Below are positions 1-8,608 of a stretch of 23,265 nucleotides of DNA, piece after piece. Under the pieces are notes generated by a model, which was given only the letters and a program-made list of their open reading frames with translations, had not been told where the DNA came from and did no database searches. The position numbers and the translations under genes are program-made. How positions within the stretch are numbered: position 1 is the stretch's first letter; every line of letters begins with the position of its first letter. This DNA comes from Phocaeicola_A sp963652075 (GTDB lineage Bacteria > Bacteroidota > Bacteroidia > Bacteroidales > Bacteroidaceae): NCBI GenBank assembly GCA_963652075.1, contig CAVJRQ010000005.1, forward strand, positions 1 to 23,265. The letters run 5' to 3'.

Positions 1-180
1 ATGCATAGGAGGGGGGGGGGTAATTCGTGACATTCCGTCGGCACGGTTCGCACGAGCCTCAGCAAGGTTGTCGCCAGGGACACCGGTGCTGGCGCAGAGT
101 GTTCCTCCGCCGCAGAGAGCCTCACCGGCGAGCAGGGCTGCGCAAGTAACGAACCGGGATATGTGTCTATGCCATTCCAT
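1..180 (-). CDS. Possible N-terminal part of an unidentified protein, cut by the window edge
   Basis: A minus-strand frame runs from ATG at 180 to the left edge without a stop, giving about 60 residues. An in-frame stop lies upstream at 237-235. The start region reads MEWHRHISRFVTCAALLAG, a basic stretch followed by a partly hydrophobic one that is interrupted by a glutamate, so a signal peptide is uncertain. A promoter-like sequence lies at the right distance upstream (199-229), which is the main reason to list it. Near the edge the frame crosses a run of ten C (G10 on the plus strand, 11-20) encoding consecutive prolines. I do not recognise the protein. It could be a chance open frame in GC-rich DNA. 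Confidence 0.3.
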   Translation of the reverse strand, partial: MEWHRHISRFVTCAALLAGEALCGGGTLCASTGVPGDNLAEARANRADGMSRITPPPPMH

Positions 181-198
181 AAGTGTCAATCTATTCGG

Positions 199-229
199 CA
201 AAAGTACTGCTTTCCAATAACTTTGCAAG
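199..229 (-). promoter_or_regulatory. Candidate Bacteroidales promoter for the partial left-edge gene
   Basis: On the minus strand, TACTTTTG at 206-199 matches the -7 consensus TAnnTTTG. CTTG at 229-226 is one base from the -33 element TTTG, and the spacing is 19 bases. Transcription would start about a dozen bases before the ATG at 180. The match is by eye only. Confidence 0.35.
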
Positions 230-230
230 G

Positions 231-272
231 TTTTTTAGCATGTTTTTTAGCATTGTCTCCTTTTTGGAGACA
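231..272. other. Tandem 12-mer and small hairpin between two minus-strand genes
   Basis: TTTTTTAGCATG occurs twice in tandem from 231. Next to it, TGTCTCC (254-260) and GGAGACA (266-272) form a perfect 7-bp stem with a five-T loop. It lies downstream of the minus-strand glycosidase gene and could end its transcript. However, no U-run follows the stem on that strand, so a terminator role is weak. Confidence 0.3.
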
Positions 273-312
273 CTTTTCACCTGCTCTCCCTCCATGCATC
301 CCTACTTCTCCC

Positions 313-2052
313 CTATTCCGTCTTCACGAATCGCTTTGTGGTCAACTGCTCGCCCTTGGCGTTGAAGACCCTCACAAGATAGACCCCGCAGTCCAGCGCG
401 TGCGTGGAGAGTTCTTCACGGAAAGGTTCCCTGAGCACCACCCTTCCATAGACATCCTCCACGGTAAGGCGGTCCGCACCGGGAGTCCTGTCCAGCGTCA
501 CCGTCCAATGACAACCGGCCGCACGGGCATTCCCCTTGGAGGCTTTCACCGGGTCTACGCTCTCATTGCCGTAGCAGTCGACCGCCCGCACCGCAAAATG
601 GAGGGAGCGTGCTTCCGCCGCATCCATCACGTAGAGGGTATCACGCAGGTTCAACGCCACGATGTTCTGGGGAAGGTCAGTATCCACCACCTCGTCCGTA
701 GAGGCATAGAGGTTGTAACGGATGCCCGTGTCCGAGGCGGATCGGCGCGAGTTGTCCGTAGAGCCGTTCCACCGCAGGACGAGCTTTCCCTCCTCCATGC
801 GGCGCGTCAGCCGCGTGGAAGCCGTAGGCGGTATGCTGTCTTGCCAGCGCATGGGAGCCGTCAGTGCCGGATAGGGATAGATGTCCCGCTTGATGGCATC
901 GAAAAGTCCGGAGACGTTGCGCAACACGAACTTGGCACGGAAGTATGCCTGACCCGGCACGGAGGCACTGCGTGTGAAGTAGATCTGCTGCTCCACGTCG
1001 CGCAAGGGCCAGTTGGCCTCCTCGAGGAAGTAGACACCCAAGCCGGGCACGACGAGGCGGCCGTTGGCATGCTCCAACCAGTCGTACACGAAGGGGTAGT
1101 AATGGTTCTCGCGAAAATAGAGCATCGGCATCACCACGTCCTGTATGCCTTCAGCCAGCCACCGCTGCGCATCCTGGTACACCGCATGATAGGCGTTCCA
1201 CCCCATGGAGGGATAGCGTTGCGTGTCGCGGTACTTGCCGAGGGGCGAGCTGCCCACCTTCAGGTAGGGCTTTATCTCCTTTATACCTTTATATATATAG
1301 CGCACCATCTCGGTGAGGTTGTCCCTGCGCCACTGCGCCAGGGTGCGCCCCTTGCCGTACTTGCGGAACTGCGCGTGGTCCGGCAGGCGCGACCTGCCGT
1401 CCGGGTAGCGGATGTAGTCGAAGTTGACACCGTCCAGGTCGTACCGCGTCACCATCTCCTTCACCACGGAGAAAAGGTACTCCTTCGCCTCGGGCACGCC
1501 GGGGTTGAGGTACCAGCAACCCTTGTAGTGCATGCAGAGCGAGCGATGGCGCGACACCACGGAACGCTTGCCCTGGCTGCGCACGTGCTTGTCGCCGCCG
1601 ACGGGGATGGCCACCACCCACGCGTGACACTCCATACCCCGCTTGTGGCACTCGTCGATGATGAATGCCAAGGGGTCATAACCCGGGTCTTTGCCGGGCG
1701 TTCCGGTGAGCGCGTCGCTGAAGGGTTCTATCCCGGAGGGGTATATCAGGTCTCCGCGCATACGGGTCTGCATCAGCACGGTATTGAAGTTGGCCTTGTG
1801 AAAAGCCTCCAGCTGGTCCACGATCTCCTGCTTCTGCTTCTCAATGGACTGCGGCGTGAGGGCGTGCGTGTCGGGCCAATCGAGCTGGTTGAGAACGGTA
1901 ATCCAGACGGCGCGCGTCTCCACTTTGGGATAGCATGAAGCCGCGGAGAGCGAGAAGGGCATCTGTTGCGCACGGGCGGGAAGAGCCAACAGGCCGAGCA
2001 CACCGCACAATAGCGCATAGAGACGTATAGAAAAGTTACTGCAAATGGTCAT
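313..2052 (-). CDS. Secreted GHL10 (DUF187) glycosyl-hydrolase-like protein with FnIII and C-terminal sorting-like tail
   Basis: A 579-residue protein exported by Sec. Residues 1-28 form a signal peptide (MTICSNFSIRLY, a hydrophobic core, then PARA before QQ). Roughly residues 40-360 match the GHL10/DUF187 TIM-barrel family: ETRAVWITVLNQLDWPD, then FNTVLMQTRMRGDLIYPSG, YDPLAFIIDECHKRGME and YDLDGVNFDYIRYPDGR. Family members such as E. coli DigH (YddW) cleave peptidoglycan glycan strands, so a cell-wall role is a family-based inference. A fibronectin-III-like stretch follows (about 395-505). The last 60 or so residues, ending GVYLVRVFNAKGEQLTTKRF, resemble type IX secretion tails. The start was set at 2052 rather than 2091 because a -7 box lies between them and because a proper signal peptide begins there. 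Confidence 0.85.
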   Translation of the reverse strand: MTICSNFSIRLYALLCGVLGLLALPARAQQMPFSLSAASCYPKVETRAVWITVLNQLDWPDTHALTPQSIEKQKQEIVDQLEAFHKANFNTVLMQTRMRGDLIYPSGIEPFSDALTGTPGKDPGYDPLAFIIDECHKRGMECHAWVVAIPVGGDKHVRSQGKRSVVSRHRSLCMHYKGCWYLNPGVPEAKEYLFSVVKEMVTRYDLDGVNFDYIRYPDGRSRLPDHAQFRKYGKGRTLAQWRRDNLTEMVRYIYKGIKEIKPYLKVGSSPLGKYRDTQRYPSMGWNAYHAVYQDAQRWLAEGIQDVVMPMLYFRENHYYPFVYDWLEHANGRLVVPGLGVYFLEEANWPLRDVEQQIYFTRSASVPGQAYFRAKFVLRNVSGLFDAIKRDIYPYPALTAPMRWQDSIPPTASTRLTRRMEEGKLVLRWNGSTDNSRRSASDTGIRYNLYASTDEVVDTDLPQNIVALNLRDTLYVMDAAEARSLHFAVRAVDCYGNESVDPVKASKGNARAAGCHWTVTLDRTPGADRLTVEDVYGRVVLREPFREELSTHALDCGVYLVRVFNAKGEQLTTKRFVKTE

Positions 2053-2069
2053 CGCATCAAATTTGAGCG

Positions 2070-2077
2070 CAAACTTA
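2070..2077 (-). promoter_or_regulatory. -7 promoter box for the GHL10 gene
   Basis: TAAGTTTG on the minus strand fits TAnnTTTG and lies about 18 bases upstream of the ATG at 2052. It sits inside the longer open frame that begins at 2091, which argues for the shorter start. I see no clear -33 TTTG at the usual spacing. Confidence 0.45.
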
Positions 2078-2100
2078 CGCAAAAATCCCAAGGAAATGGA

Positions 2101-2108
2101 TAACTTTG
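2101..2108 (+). promoter_or_regulatory. -7 promoter box for the membrane protein/esterase operon
   Basis: TAACTTTG fits the TAnnTTTG consensus and lies 35 bases before the ATG at 2144. With the opposite box at 2070-2077 it makes a compact divergent promoter region. No good -33 TTTG is seen at the expected 19-21 base spacing. Confidence 0.45.
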
Positions 2109-2143
2109 CGGAACTTTACATCCGAAAACGACAATAGAACAAG

Positions 2144-2386
2144 ATGAGAAAAACGAAACGTTCCGTGTGGCTGCCCTTGGCGTTGCTGGTCTATACCACC
2201 GCCATGGCTATCTACTTCCTGCCGCGCAACACCGAAACCAGTGACACCGAGAAGTGGGGGACCATCGGCCTCTCCTACCTCATCATCGCCCTGCTGTGGT
2301 TCGTGCTGAGGAAGAGGGAGAGAGCCGCCGCCCGACGCGAGGAAGACTTACGAAACAACCAAAAACATACAGACAATACCCTATGA
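2144..2386 (+). CDS. Small two-helix membrane protein, function unknown
   Basis: An 80-residue protein with a basic start (MRKTKRSVWLP). It has a first hydrophobic helix at about residues 9-26, a short polar loop with TETSDTEKW, a second helix at about 38-56 and a strongly charged, arginine-rich tail. This predicts an inner-membrane hairpin with both ends in the cytoplasm. It is the first gene after the -7 box at 2101-2108. Its stop overlaps the start of the esterase gene by ATGA, so the two are translationally coupled. I do not recognise a family; such small proteins are common ahead of secreted enzymes and are usually uncharacterised. Confidence 0.7.
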   Translation: MRKTKRSVWLPLALLVYTTAMAIYFLPRNTETSDTEKWGTIGLSYLIIALLWFVLRKRERAAARREEDLRNNQKHTDNTL

Positions 2387-3687
2387 AACATTACCTGATT
2401 CTCTGCTTGCTCGCCCTCATGGGCGGCGTTACCGTTGCGGACGCGCAAATATCGAAGGCGCGACGCGATTATCTGGAATATCTGTTCACCACCACAACTC
2501 CCGACCGGTGCTACAAGCTGGGCGAAGAGGCCACGGTGGAGATACGGGCCTATGCGGGCGGTGTGGGACTCAACGACGTGGAGGTGACCTACGATGCCGG
2601 CGACGACATGCTCCCGGCAGACCGGAAAGGCACGGTACGCTTCCGCGACGGCAAAGCCACCGTTCCCTTCGGCACGATGCAGACACCGGGATTCCGCTAC
2701 TGCAACGTCGCCTTCACCTTCGACGGCAAACGCTACAAGGATTTCGTCAAGGTGGGGTTCGAGCCCGAACGCATCGAGCCTTACACGGTGATGCCGAAGG
2801 ACTTCAACCGCTACTGGGAGAAGGCCATGAAGCAAGCCGCCAAAGTGCCTATGGACGCGGAGATAACCCCACGACCCGACCTCTCCACCGACGAGGTGGA
2901 GGTATCCGTGGTGAAACTGCAATGCGCCCGCAAGGGACGCTACGTCTACGGATACCTGACCAAGCCGAAGGCGGAGGGCAAGTACCCGGTGGTACTGGTG
3001 CCCCCCGGAGCGGGAGTGAAGAAGATAGCCCCCTCCACGATGTATGCCAAGGAGGGGTTCATCACCCTGGAGATTGAGATTCACGGCATCGCCTTCGACA
3101 CCGACGACGATCGTTTCAACGCCCGGAAGGAGGAGCTGGGAGACTACTGGTACAACGGCATTGCCGACAAGGATACCTACTACTACAAGGAGGTCTATCT
3201 GGGATGCGTGCGGTGCATCGACTTCCTGCAGTCGCTCCCCGGGTTCGACGGGAAGAACACCTTCGTATGCGGCGGCAGCCAAGGCGGCGCATTGAGCATC
3301 GTCACCGCCGGACTGGACAAACGGGTGAACTTCGTGGTGGCATACTATCCGGCATTGAGCGACGTGACGGGCTTCCTGAATGGCCGTGCCGGCGGATGGC
3401 CGCGCATGTTCGTTCCCGGGCAGAAGCCGGGGACGGAGGTAGACCCTGCCGTGGTGACGGAGACTATGGGCTACTACGACGTGGTGAACTTCGCCCGCAA
3501 CATCGCCGTGCCCGGCTTCTATTCGTTCGGCTACACCGACAACACCTGCTGCCCGACTTCCGTGTGCGGTGCCCTCAATTCCATCACGGCACCCAAGACG
3601 GTGGTGGTGACACCCACCTCAGCCCATTGGCGCTTTGCGGAGACAAACCGGCAGTCCATCGAGTGGATGAAGGCACAAGTGAAATGA
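2383..3687 (+). CDS. Secreted acetyl esterase, CE7 (acetyl xylan esterase/cephalosporin deacetylase) family
   Basis: A 434-residue protein with a Sec signal peptide (MKHYLILCLLALMGGVTVADA). An N-terminal beta-rich domain (about residues 25-130) precedes an alpha/beta hydrolase of the AXE1/CE7 type. The expected triad is visible: Ser299 in the nucleophile elbow GGSQGG, Asp386 in GYTDNTCCPTS and His415 in TSAHW. The family removes acetyl groups from xylo-oligosaccharides and other small acetylated substrates, probably in the periplasm here. The ATG at 2383 was chosen over an upstream in-frame ATG at 2254. It begins the signal peptide and overlaps the preceding stop as ATGA, and the extra N-terminus lies inside the preceding gene. 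The real sugar substrate cannot be read from the sequence. Confidence 0.88.
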   Translation: MKHYLILCLLALMGGVTVADAQISKARRDYLEYLFTTTTPDRCYKLGEEATVEIRAYAGGVGLNDVEVTYDAGDDMLPADRKGTVRFRDGKATVPFGTMQTPGFRYCNVAFTFDGKRYKDFVKVGFEPERIEPYTVMPKDFNRYWEKAMKQAAKVPMDAEITPRPDLSTDEVEVSVVKLQCARKGRYVYGYLTKPKAEGKYPVVLVPPGAGVKKIAPSTMYAKEGFITLEIEIHGIAFDTDDDRFNARKEELGDYWYNGIADKDTYYYKEVYLGCVRCIDFLQSLPGFDGKNTFVCGGSQGGALSIVTAGLDKRVNFVVAYYPALSDVTGFLNGRAGGWPRMFVPGQKPGTEVDPAVVTETMGYYDVVNFARNIAVPGFYSFGYTDNTCCPTSVCGALNSITAPKTVVVTPTSAHWRFAETNRQSIEWMKAQVK

Positions 3688-3728
3688 GTATAACGGCAAA
3701 AAATAGGTACAATTTATGCAATCTCTAC

Positions 3729-3759
3729 TTTGCAATTAGTTGAATACTTATTATCTTTG
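3729..3759 (+). promoter_or_regulatory. Consensus Bacteroidales promoter of the ATPase gene
   Basis: TTTG at 3729-3732, a 19-base spacer and TATCTTTG at 3752-3759 match the sigma-ABfr consensus at every defined position and at ideal spacing. Transcription should begin near 3766. The promoter lies inside the open frame that could start at 3740, which rules that start out and moves it to 3779. Confidence 0.75.
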
Positions 3760-3778
3760 CCCGCAATTTGTATCGGCA

Positions 3779-4957
3779 ATGGAAGTTTTCTACCAAACAC
3801 ACGCATATCTTGTTGAGCATACCAACGCGCCCGTCCGTCGAGACCTGATGGACGAAGTGGACTGGAATGACCGTCTGATAGGCATCAAGGGCACGCGCGG
3901 CGTGGGGAAGACGACATTCCTGCTACAGTATGCCAAGGAGAAGTTCGGGACGGACCGATCGTGCCTGTACATCAACATGAACAACTTCTACTTCCAGAAC
4001 TGCAGCATCGCGCACTTTGCGGAGGAGTTCAACAAACGGGGCGGGAAGGTGCTGCTGATAGACCAAATCTTCAAACAGCCCAACTGGAGCCAGGACCTGC
4101 GGCTCTGCTACGACCGCTTCCCCAACCTGAAGATCGTCTTCACCGGCTCGTCCGTGATGCGGCTGAAAGAGGAGAACCCCGAGCTGAACGGCATCGTGAA
4201 GTCCTACAACCTGAGGGGATTCTCGTTCAGGGAGTTCCTCAACCTGCAGACCGGCAACAACTTCCCTTGCTACAGTCTGGACGACATCCTGCAAAGGCAC
4301 GAACAGATAGCGAAGACCATCCTGCCGAAAGTGAAACCGCTCAACTACTTCCAAGACTATCTGCACCACGGGTTCTACCCCTTCTTCCTCGAGAAGAAGA
4401 ACTTCCCGGAGAACCTGCTGAAGACGATGAACATGATGATAGAGGTGGACATCCTCCTCATCAAGCAGATAGAACTGAAGTACCTGTCGAAGATAAAGAA
4501 ACTGCTCTACCTGCTGGCCGTGGACGGTCCTACCGCCCCCAACGTCAGCCAGCTCGCCGCCGACATACAGACATCAAGGGCTACGGTGATGAACTACATC
4601 AAGTACCTGGCGGACTCGCGCCTGATTAACATGGTTTACCCGAAGGGAGAGGCATTCCCCAAGAAACCGTCGAAAATCATGATGCACAACACCAACCTGA
4701 TGTATGCCATCTACCCGGTGAAGGTGGAGACGCAGGACGTGCTGGAGACCTTCTTCCTCAACACGCTCTACAAGGACCATAAACTGTACAAGGGAGACAA
4801 AGGGACCTCTTTCCTGGTGGACGGCGAACTGCCTTTCCGCATATGCGACGAGGGTTGCAAGATAAAGAACAACCCCAACGTCTATTACGCCATGCACCGC
4901 TCGGAGATGGGTCACGGAAACCAAATCCCCTTGTGGTTGTTCGGATTCCTTTATTGA
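3779..4957 (+). CDS. AAA_14/DUF4143-type ATPase with a DQ in place of DE in Walker B
   Basis: A 392-residue P-loop ATPase. Walker A is GTRGVGKTT with Lys44. The Walker B strand reads VLLIDQIFKQPNW, with Asp95 followed by Gln96 where relatives usually have DE(I/V)HK, so the catalytic glutamate appears to be missing. A sensor-like IVFTGSS lies at about 119. A winged-helix segment follows (about 240-290, ATVMNYIKYLADSRLI). The C-terminal DUF4143 nuclease-like domain ends at GNQIPLWLFGFLY, so the protein is full length. Related Bacteroides and archaeal ATPases are numerous and mostly uncharacterised. It is a single gene with its own promoter, 70 bases before the PFOR gene. ATG 3779 was preferred to ATG 3740 because the latter precedes the predicted transcription start. 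Confidence 0.82.
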   Translation: MEVFYQTHAYLVEHTNAPVRRDLMDEVDWNDRLIGIKGTRGVGKTTFLLQYAKEKFGTDRSCLYINMNNFYFQNCSIAHFAEEFNKRGGKVLLIDQIFKQPNWSQDLRLCYDRFPNLKIVFTGSSVMRLKEENPELNGIVKSYNLRGFSFREFLNLQTGNNFPCYSLDDILQRHEQIAKTILPKVKPLNYFQDYLHHGFYPFFLEKKNFPENLLKTMNMMIEVDILLIKQIELKYLSKIKKLLYLLAVDGPTAPNVSQLAADIQTSRATVMNYIKYLADSRLINMVYPKGEAFPKKPSKIMMHNTNLMYAIYPVKVETQDVLETFFLNTLYKDHKLYKGDKGTSFLVDGELPFRICDEGCKIKNNPNVYYAMHRSEMGHGNQIPLWLFGFLY

Positions 4958-5026
4958 GAGGGGCGGAGAAACCGAATTAGTGGAACATAAAACAGTAACC
5001 GAATATTTACTATTAATTTATCAGTT

Positions 5027-8000
5027 ATGACTAAACAAAAAAAATTTATCACGTGTGATGGTAACCAGGCTGCAGCACATATCTCGTATATGTTCTCAGA
5101 AGTTGCGGCTATTTACCCCATCACTCCGTCGTCTACTATGGCTGAGTATGTAGATGAATGGGCTGCCCAAGGCCGCAAGAACATCTTCGGCGAGACAGTC
5201 CTGGTACAGGAGATGCAGTCAGAAGGCGGTGCTGCCGGTGCAGTACACGGTTCACTGCAGGCCGGTGCGCTGACAACGACCTACACCGCATCACAGGGTC
5301 TGTTGCTGATGATCCCCAACATGTACAAGATTGCAGGTGAGCTGCTTCCTTGCGTATTCCATGTTTCGGCTCGTACACTGGCTTCTCACTCTCTTTGTAT
5401 TTTCGGTGACCACCAGGACGTCATGTCCTGCCGTCAGACAGGCTTCGCCATGTTGGCAGAAGGCTCTGTTCAGGAAGTGATGGATTTGGCAGGTGTAGCT
5501 CACTTGGCAACCATCAAGTCACGCGTTCCGTTCGTGAACTTCTTCGACGGATTCCGTACTTCGCACGAGATTCAGAAGATCGAGATGCTGGAGAACGAAG
5601 ACCTCGCTCCGCTGATTGACCAGCAGGCTCTCTCGGAGTTCCGCAACCGTGCCCTCACTCCCGAACATCCGGTAGCGCGCGGTATGGCCGAGAACCCCGA
5701 CACATTCTTCGCGCACAGAGAATCATGCAATCCTTACTACGAGGCTGTTCCCGCCATCGTTGAGGACTACATGGGCAAGATTTCAGATATAACGGGTCGT
5801 GAATACCACCTGTTCAACTACTACGGTGCCGCTGACGCCGAGCGCGTCATCATCGCCATGGGTTCGGTGACAGAGGCTACCCGCGAAGCCATCGACTACC
5901 TGACAGCCAAAGGCGAGAAGGTGGGTTTGGTTTCCGTACACTTGTACCGTCCGTTCTCCGCAAAGCACTTCCTTGCCGCTGTGCCCAAGACAGCCAAGCG
6001 CATCGCCGTGCTCGACAGAACGAAAGAGCCGGGCGCTAACGGCGAGCCTTTGTTCCTCGACGTGAAGGAATGCTTCTACGGTGTGGAAAACGCTCCGTTG
6101 ATTGTAGGCGGACGCTACGGTCTGGGTTCAAACGACACCACTCCGGCACAGATTCTGGCCGTGTACAAGAACCTGGCTCTCGCTACCCCGAAGAACCAGT
6201 TCACCATCGGTATCGTGGACGACGTTACCTTCACTTCCCTGCCTAAGGAAGAGGAAATCGCGCTGGGCGGCGAAGGCATGTTCGAGGCCAAGTTCTACGG
6301 CTTGGGCGCAGACGGTACCGTAGGTGCCAACAAGAACTCGGTGAAGATTATCGGTGACAACACCGACAAGCACTGCCAGGCTTACTTCTCTTACGACTCC
6401 AAGAAGTCAGGAGGTTTCACCTGCTCACACCTTCGTTTCGGTGACTCTCCTATCCGTTCGACCTATTTGGTAAACACCCCGAACTTCGTGGCTTGCCACG
6501 TTCAGGCTTACCTGCGCATGTACGACGTAACCTGCGGACTGAGAGAGAACGGTACCTTCCTGCTCAACACCATCTGGGAAGGCGACGAGTTGGCCCACAA
6601 CCTGCCCAACAACGTGAAACGCTACTTCGCCCAGAAACACATCAAGGTTTACTATATCAACGCTACCAAGATTGCCCAGGAGATCGGTTTGGGCAACCGT
6701 ACCAACACCATCCTGCAGTCAGCGTTCTTCCGTATCACGGGTGTCATCCCCGTTGACCTGGCTATCGAGCAGATGAAGAAGTTCATCGTGAAGTCTTACG
6801 GCAAGAAGGGTGAAGACGTTGTAAACAAGAACTACGCTGCCGTTGACCGTGGCGGTGAATACCACGAACTGGCTATCGACCCGGCATGGGCCAACCTCGC
6901 CGATGACGAGAAGGCTCCCAACAATGACCCCGATTTCGTCAACGAAATCGTCCGTCCTATCAACGCACAGAACGGTCACCTGCTCCCCGTATCCGCATTC
7001 AAGGGTATCGAGGACGGTACATGGCACCAGGGAACAGCCGCTTACGAGAAACGTGGCGTAGCCGCTTTCGTTCCGGTCTGGACCGCCGAGAACTGTATCC
7101 AGTGCAACAAGTGCGCGTTCGTTTGTCCTCACGCTTGTATCCGTCCGTTCGTTATGGACGAGAAAGAGGTTGCGGGCTTCGGCGCTACGACCATAGAGAT
7201 GAAAGCCCCCGCCGCCATGAAGGGTATGCACTTCCGCATGCAGGTAGGCGTAATGGACTGCTTGGGTTGCGGCAACTGCGTGGACGTATGTCCGGGCAAC
7301 CCGAAAGCCGGCGGCAAGGCATTGGCCATGGTTCCGTTGGAAGGCGAGCTCAAAGAGGCTGCCAACTGGGATTACTGCGTGAAGAACGTGAAGAGCAAAC
7401 AAGAGTTGGTAGACATCAAGTCCAACCCGAAGAACTCTCAGTTCGCTACTCCGTTGTTTGAGTTCTCCGGCGCATGCTCCGGTTGCGGCGAGACTCCGTA
7501 CGTGAAGTTGATTGCCCAGCTGTTCGGCGACCGCGAAATCGTTTCCAACGCAACAGGATGTTCTTCCATCTACTCAGGTTCTATTCCTTCCACTCCTTAC
7601 ACGACGAACGAGAAGGGTCAGGGTCCCGCATGGGCCAACTCCCTGTTCGAGGACTTCTGCGAGTATGGCTTGGGTATGACTTTGGCAACAAAGAAGATGC
7701 GCGCACGCATCGCAGAACTGCTGAAGGAGGTTATCGCTACCGAAGAGGCTCCCGCTGAATACAAGGCAGCCGCTCAGGAATGGCTCGACGGCAAGGACGA
7801 CGCTGACGCAAGCAAGGCCGCTGCCGCCAAGTTGGTTCCGATGATTGAGGCCGGTGCAGCCAAGGGTTGCTCTACCTGCGCCCAACTGAAAGAGCTCAGC
7901 CACTACCTGGTGAAGAGAAGCCAGTGGATTATCGGTGGTGACGGTGCTTCCTACGATATCGGTTACGGTGGTTTGGACCACGTCATCGCTTCCGGCGAGG

Positions 8001-8578
8001 ACGTAAACATCCTCGTACTGGATACGGAGGTTTACTCCAACACGGGTGGTCAGTCTTCCAAGGCTACTCCGCTCGGTGCCATCGCCAAGTTTGCCGCCAG
8101 CGGCAAGCGTGTCCGCAAGAAAGACCTTGGTATGATTGCCACGACATACGGATACGTATACGTAGCACAGATTGCCATGGGTGCTGACCAGGCACAGTGC
8201 CTGAAGGCTATCCGCGAGGCCGAGGCTTACCCCGGACCTTCTATCGTCATCGCTTACGCTCCTTGTATCAACCACGGTTTGAAGAAGGGCATGGGCAAGG
8301 CACAGGCCGAAGAGGCAGCAGCCGTAGCTTGCGGTTACTGGCATCTGTGGCGTTTCAACCCGGCATTGGAAGAAGAGGGTAAGAATCCGTTCTCTCTCGA
8401 CTCTAAAGAGCCGGCTTGGGAAGGCTTCCAAGACTATCTGAAGGGTGAGGTTCGTTTCGCTTCTGTCATGAAACAGTATCCTAACGAGGCCGCTGACCTG
8501 TTCAACGCTTGCGAAGAGATGGCCAAGAAACGCTACCAGAGCTATGTTCGTATGACCAAAATGGATTGGAGCGAATAA
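5027..8578 (+). CDS. nifJ: Pyruvate:ferredoxin (flavodoxin) oxidoreductase
   Basis: A single-chain 1183-residue PFOR, the usual length. It decarboxylates pyruvate to acetyl-CoA and CO2 and reduces ferredoxin, a central step of anaerobic energy metabolism in the cytoplasm. Domain order is standard: an N-terminal pyrimidine-binding domain (YPITPSSTMAEYVDEWA, with SEGGAAGAVHGSL), a transketolase C-like domain, and a gamma domain (about 415-600). Next are two 4Fe-4S motifs at Cys690/693/696/700 (CIQCNKCAFVCP) and Cys745/748/751/755 (CLGCGNCVDVCP), then the TPP-binding part with GDGASYDIGYGG (Asp972) and SNTGGQSSKATP. CSGCGE near residue 820 fits the proximal-cluster ligands. Third positions favour a narrow codon set, as in a highly expressed gene. 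It appears monocistronic. No consensus promoter is evident in 4958-5026. Confidence 0.97.
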   Translation: MTKQKKFITCDGNQAAAHISYMFSEVAAIYPITPSSTMAEYVDEWAAQGRKNIFGETVLVQEMQSEGGAAGAVHGSLQAGALTTTYTASQGLLLMIPNMYKIAGELLPCVFHVSARTLASHSLCIFGDHQDVMSCRQTGFAMLAEGSVQEVMDLAGVAHLATIKSRVPFVNFFDGFRTSHEIQKIEMLENEDLAPLIDQQALSEFRNRALTPEHPVARGMAENPDTFFAHRESCNPYYEAVPAIVEDYMGKISDITGREYHLFNYYGAADAERVIIAMGSVTEATREAIDYLTAKGEKVGLVSVHLYRPFSAKHFLAAVPKTAKRIAVLDRTKEPGANGEPLFLDVKECFYGVENAPLIVGGRYGLGSNDTTPAQILAVYKNLALATPKNQFTIGIVDDVTFTSLPKEEEIALGGEGMFEAKFYGLGADGTVGANKNSVKIIGDNTDKHCQAYFSYDSKKSGGFTCSHLRFGDSPIRSTYLVNTPNFVACHVQAYLRMYDVTCGLRENGTFLLNTIWEGDELAHNLPNNVKRYFAQKHIKVYYINATKIAQEIGLGNRTNTILQSAFFRITGVIPVDLAIEQMKKFIVKSYGKKGEDVVNKNYAAVDRGGEYHELAIDPAWANLADDEKAPNNDPDFVNEIVRPINAQNGHLLPVSAFKGIEDGTWHQGTAAYEKRGVAAFVPVWTAENCIQCNKCAFVCPHACIRPFVMDEKEVAGFGATTIEMKAPAAMKGMHFRMQVGVMDCLGCGNCVDVCPGNPKAGGKALAMVPLEGELKEAANWDYCVKNVKSKQELVDIKSNPKNSQFATPLFEFSGACSGCGETPYVKLIAQLFGDREIVSNATGCSSIYSGSIPSTPYTTNEKGQGPAWANSLFEDFCEYGLGMTLATKKMRARIAELLKEVIATEEAPAEYKAAAQEWLDGKDDADASKAAAAKLVPMIEAGAAKGCSTCAQLKELSHYLVKRSQWIIGGDGASYDIGYGGLDHVIASGEDVNILVLDTEVYSNTGGQSSKATPLGAIAKFAASGKRVRKKDLGMIATTYGYVYVAQIAMGADQAQCLKAIREAEAYPGPSIVIAYAPCINHGLKKGMGKAQAEEAAAVACGYWHLWRFNPALEEEGKNPFSLDSKEPAWEGFQDYLKGEVRFASVMKQYPNEAADLFNACEEMAKKRYQSYVRMTKMDWSE

Positions 8579-8608
8579 TCCGTTTCGAGACGACATACAC
8601 TAAAGAGG

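Noticed and set aside
163..1938. 591-codon plus-strand open frame opposite the GHL10 gene
   Set aside because: It is the GC-rich antisense of a recognisable family protein, has low-complexity His/Val/Arg-rich translation and no motifs.
2275..3282. Long minus-strand frame opposite the esterase gene
   Set aside because: Antisense shadow of a gene with a signal peptide and complete catalytic triad.
4958..5026. Promoter of the PFOR gene
   Set aside because: AT-rich with TATTTAC and TAATTTAT stretches, but no TAnnTTTG with a correctly spaced TTTG.
7574..8596. 340-codon minus-strand frame opposite the PFOR gene
   Set aside because: Covers the TPP-binding part of a complete PFOR; no independent motif or promoter.
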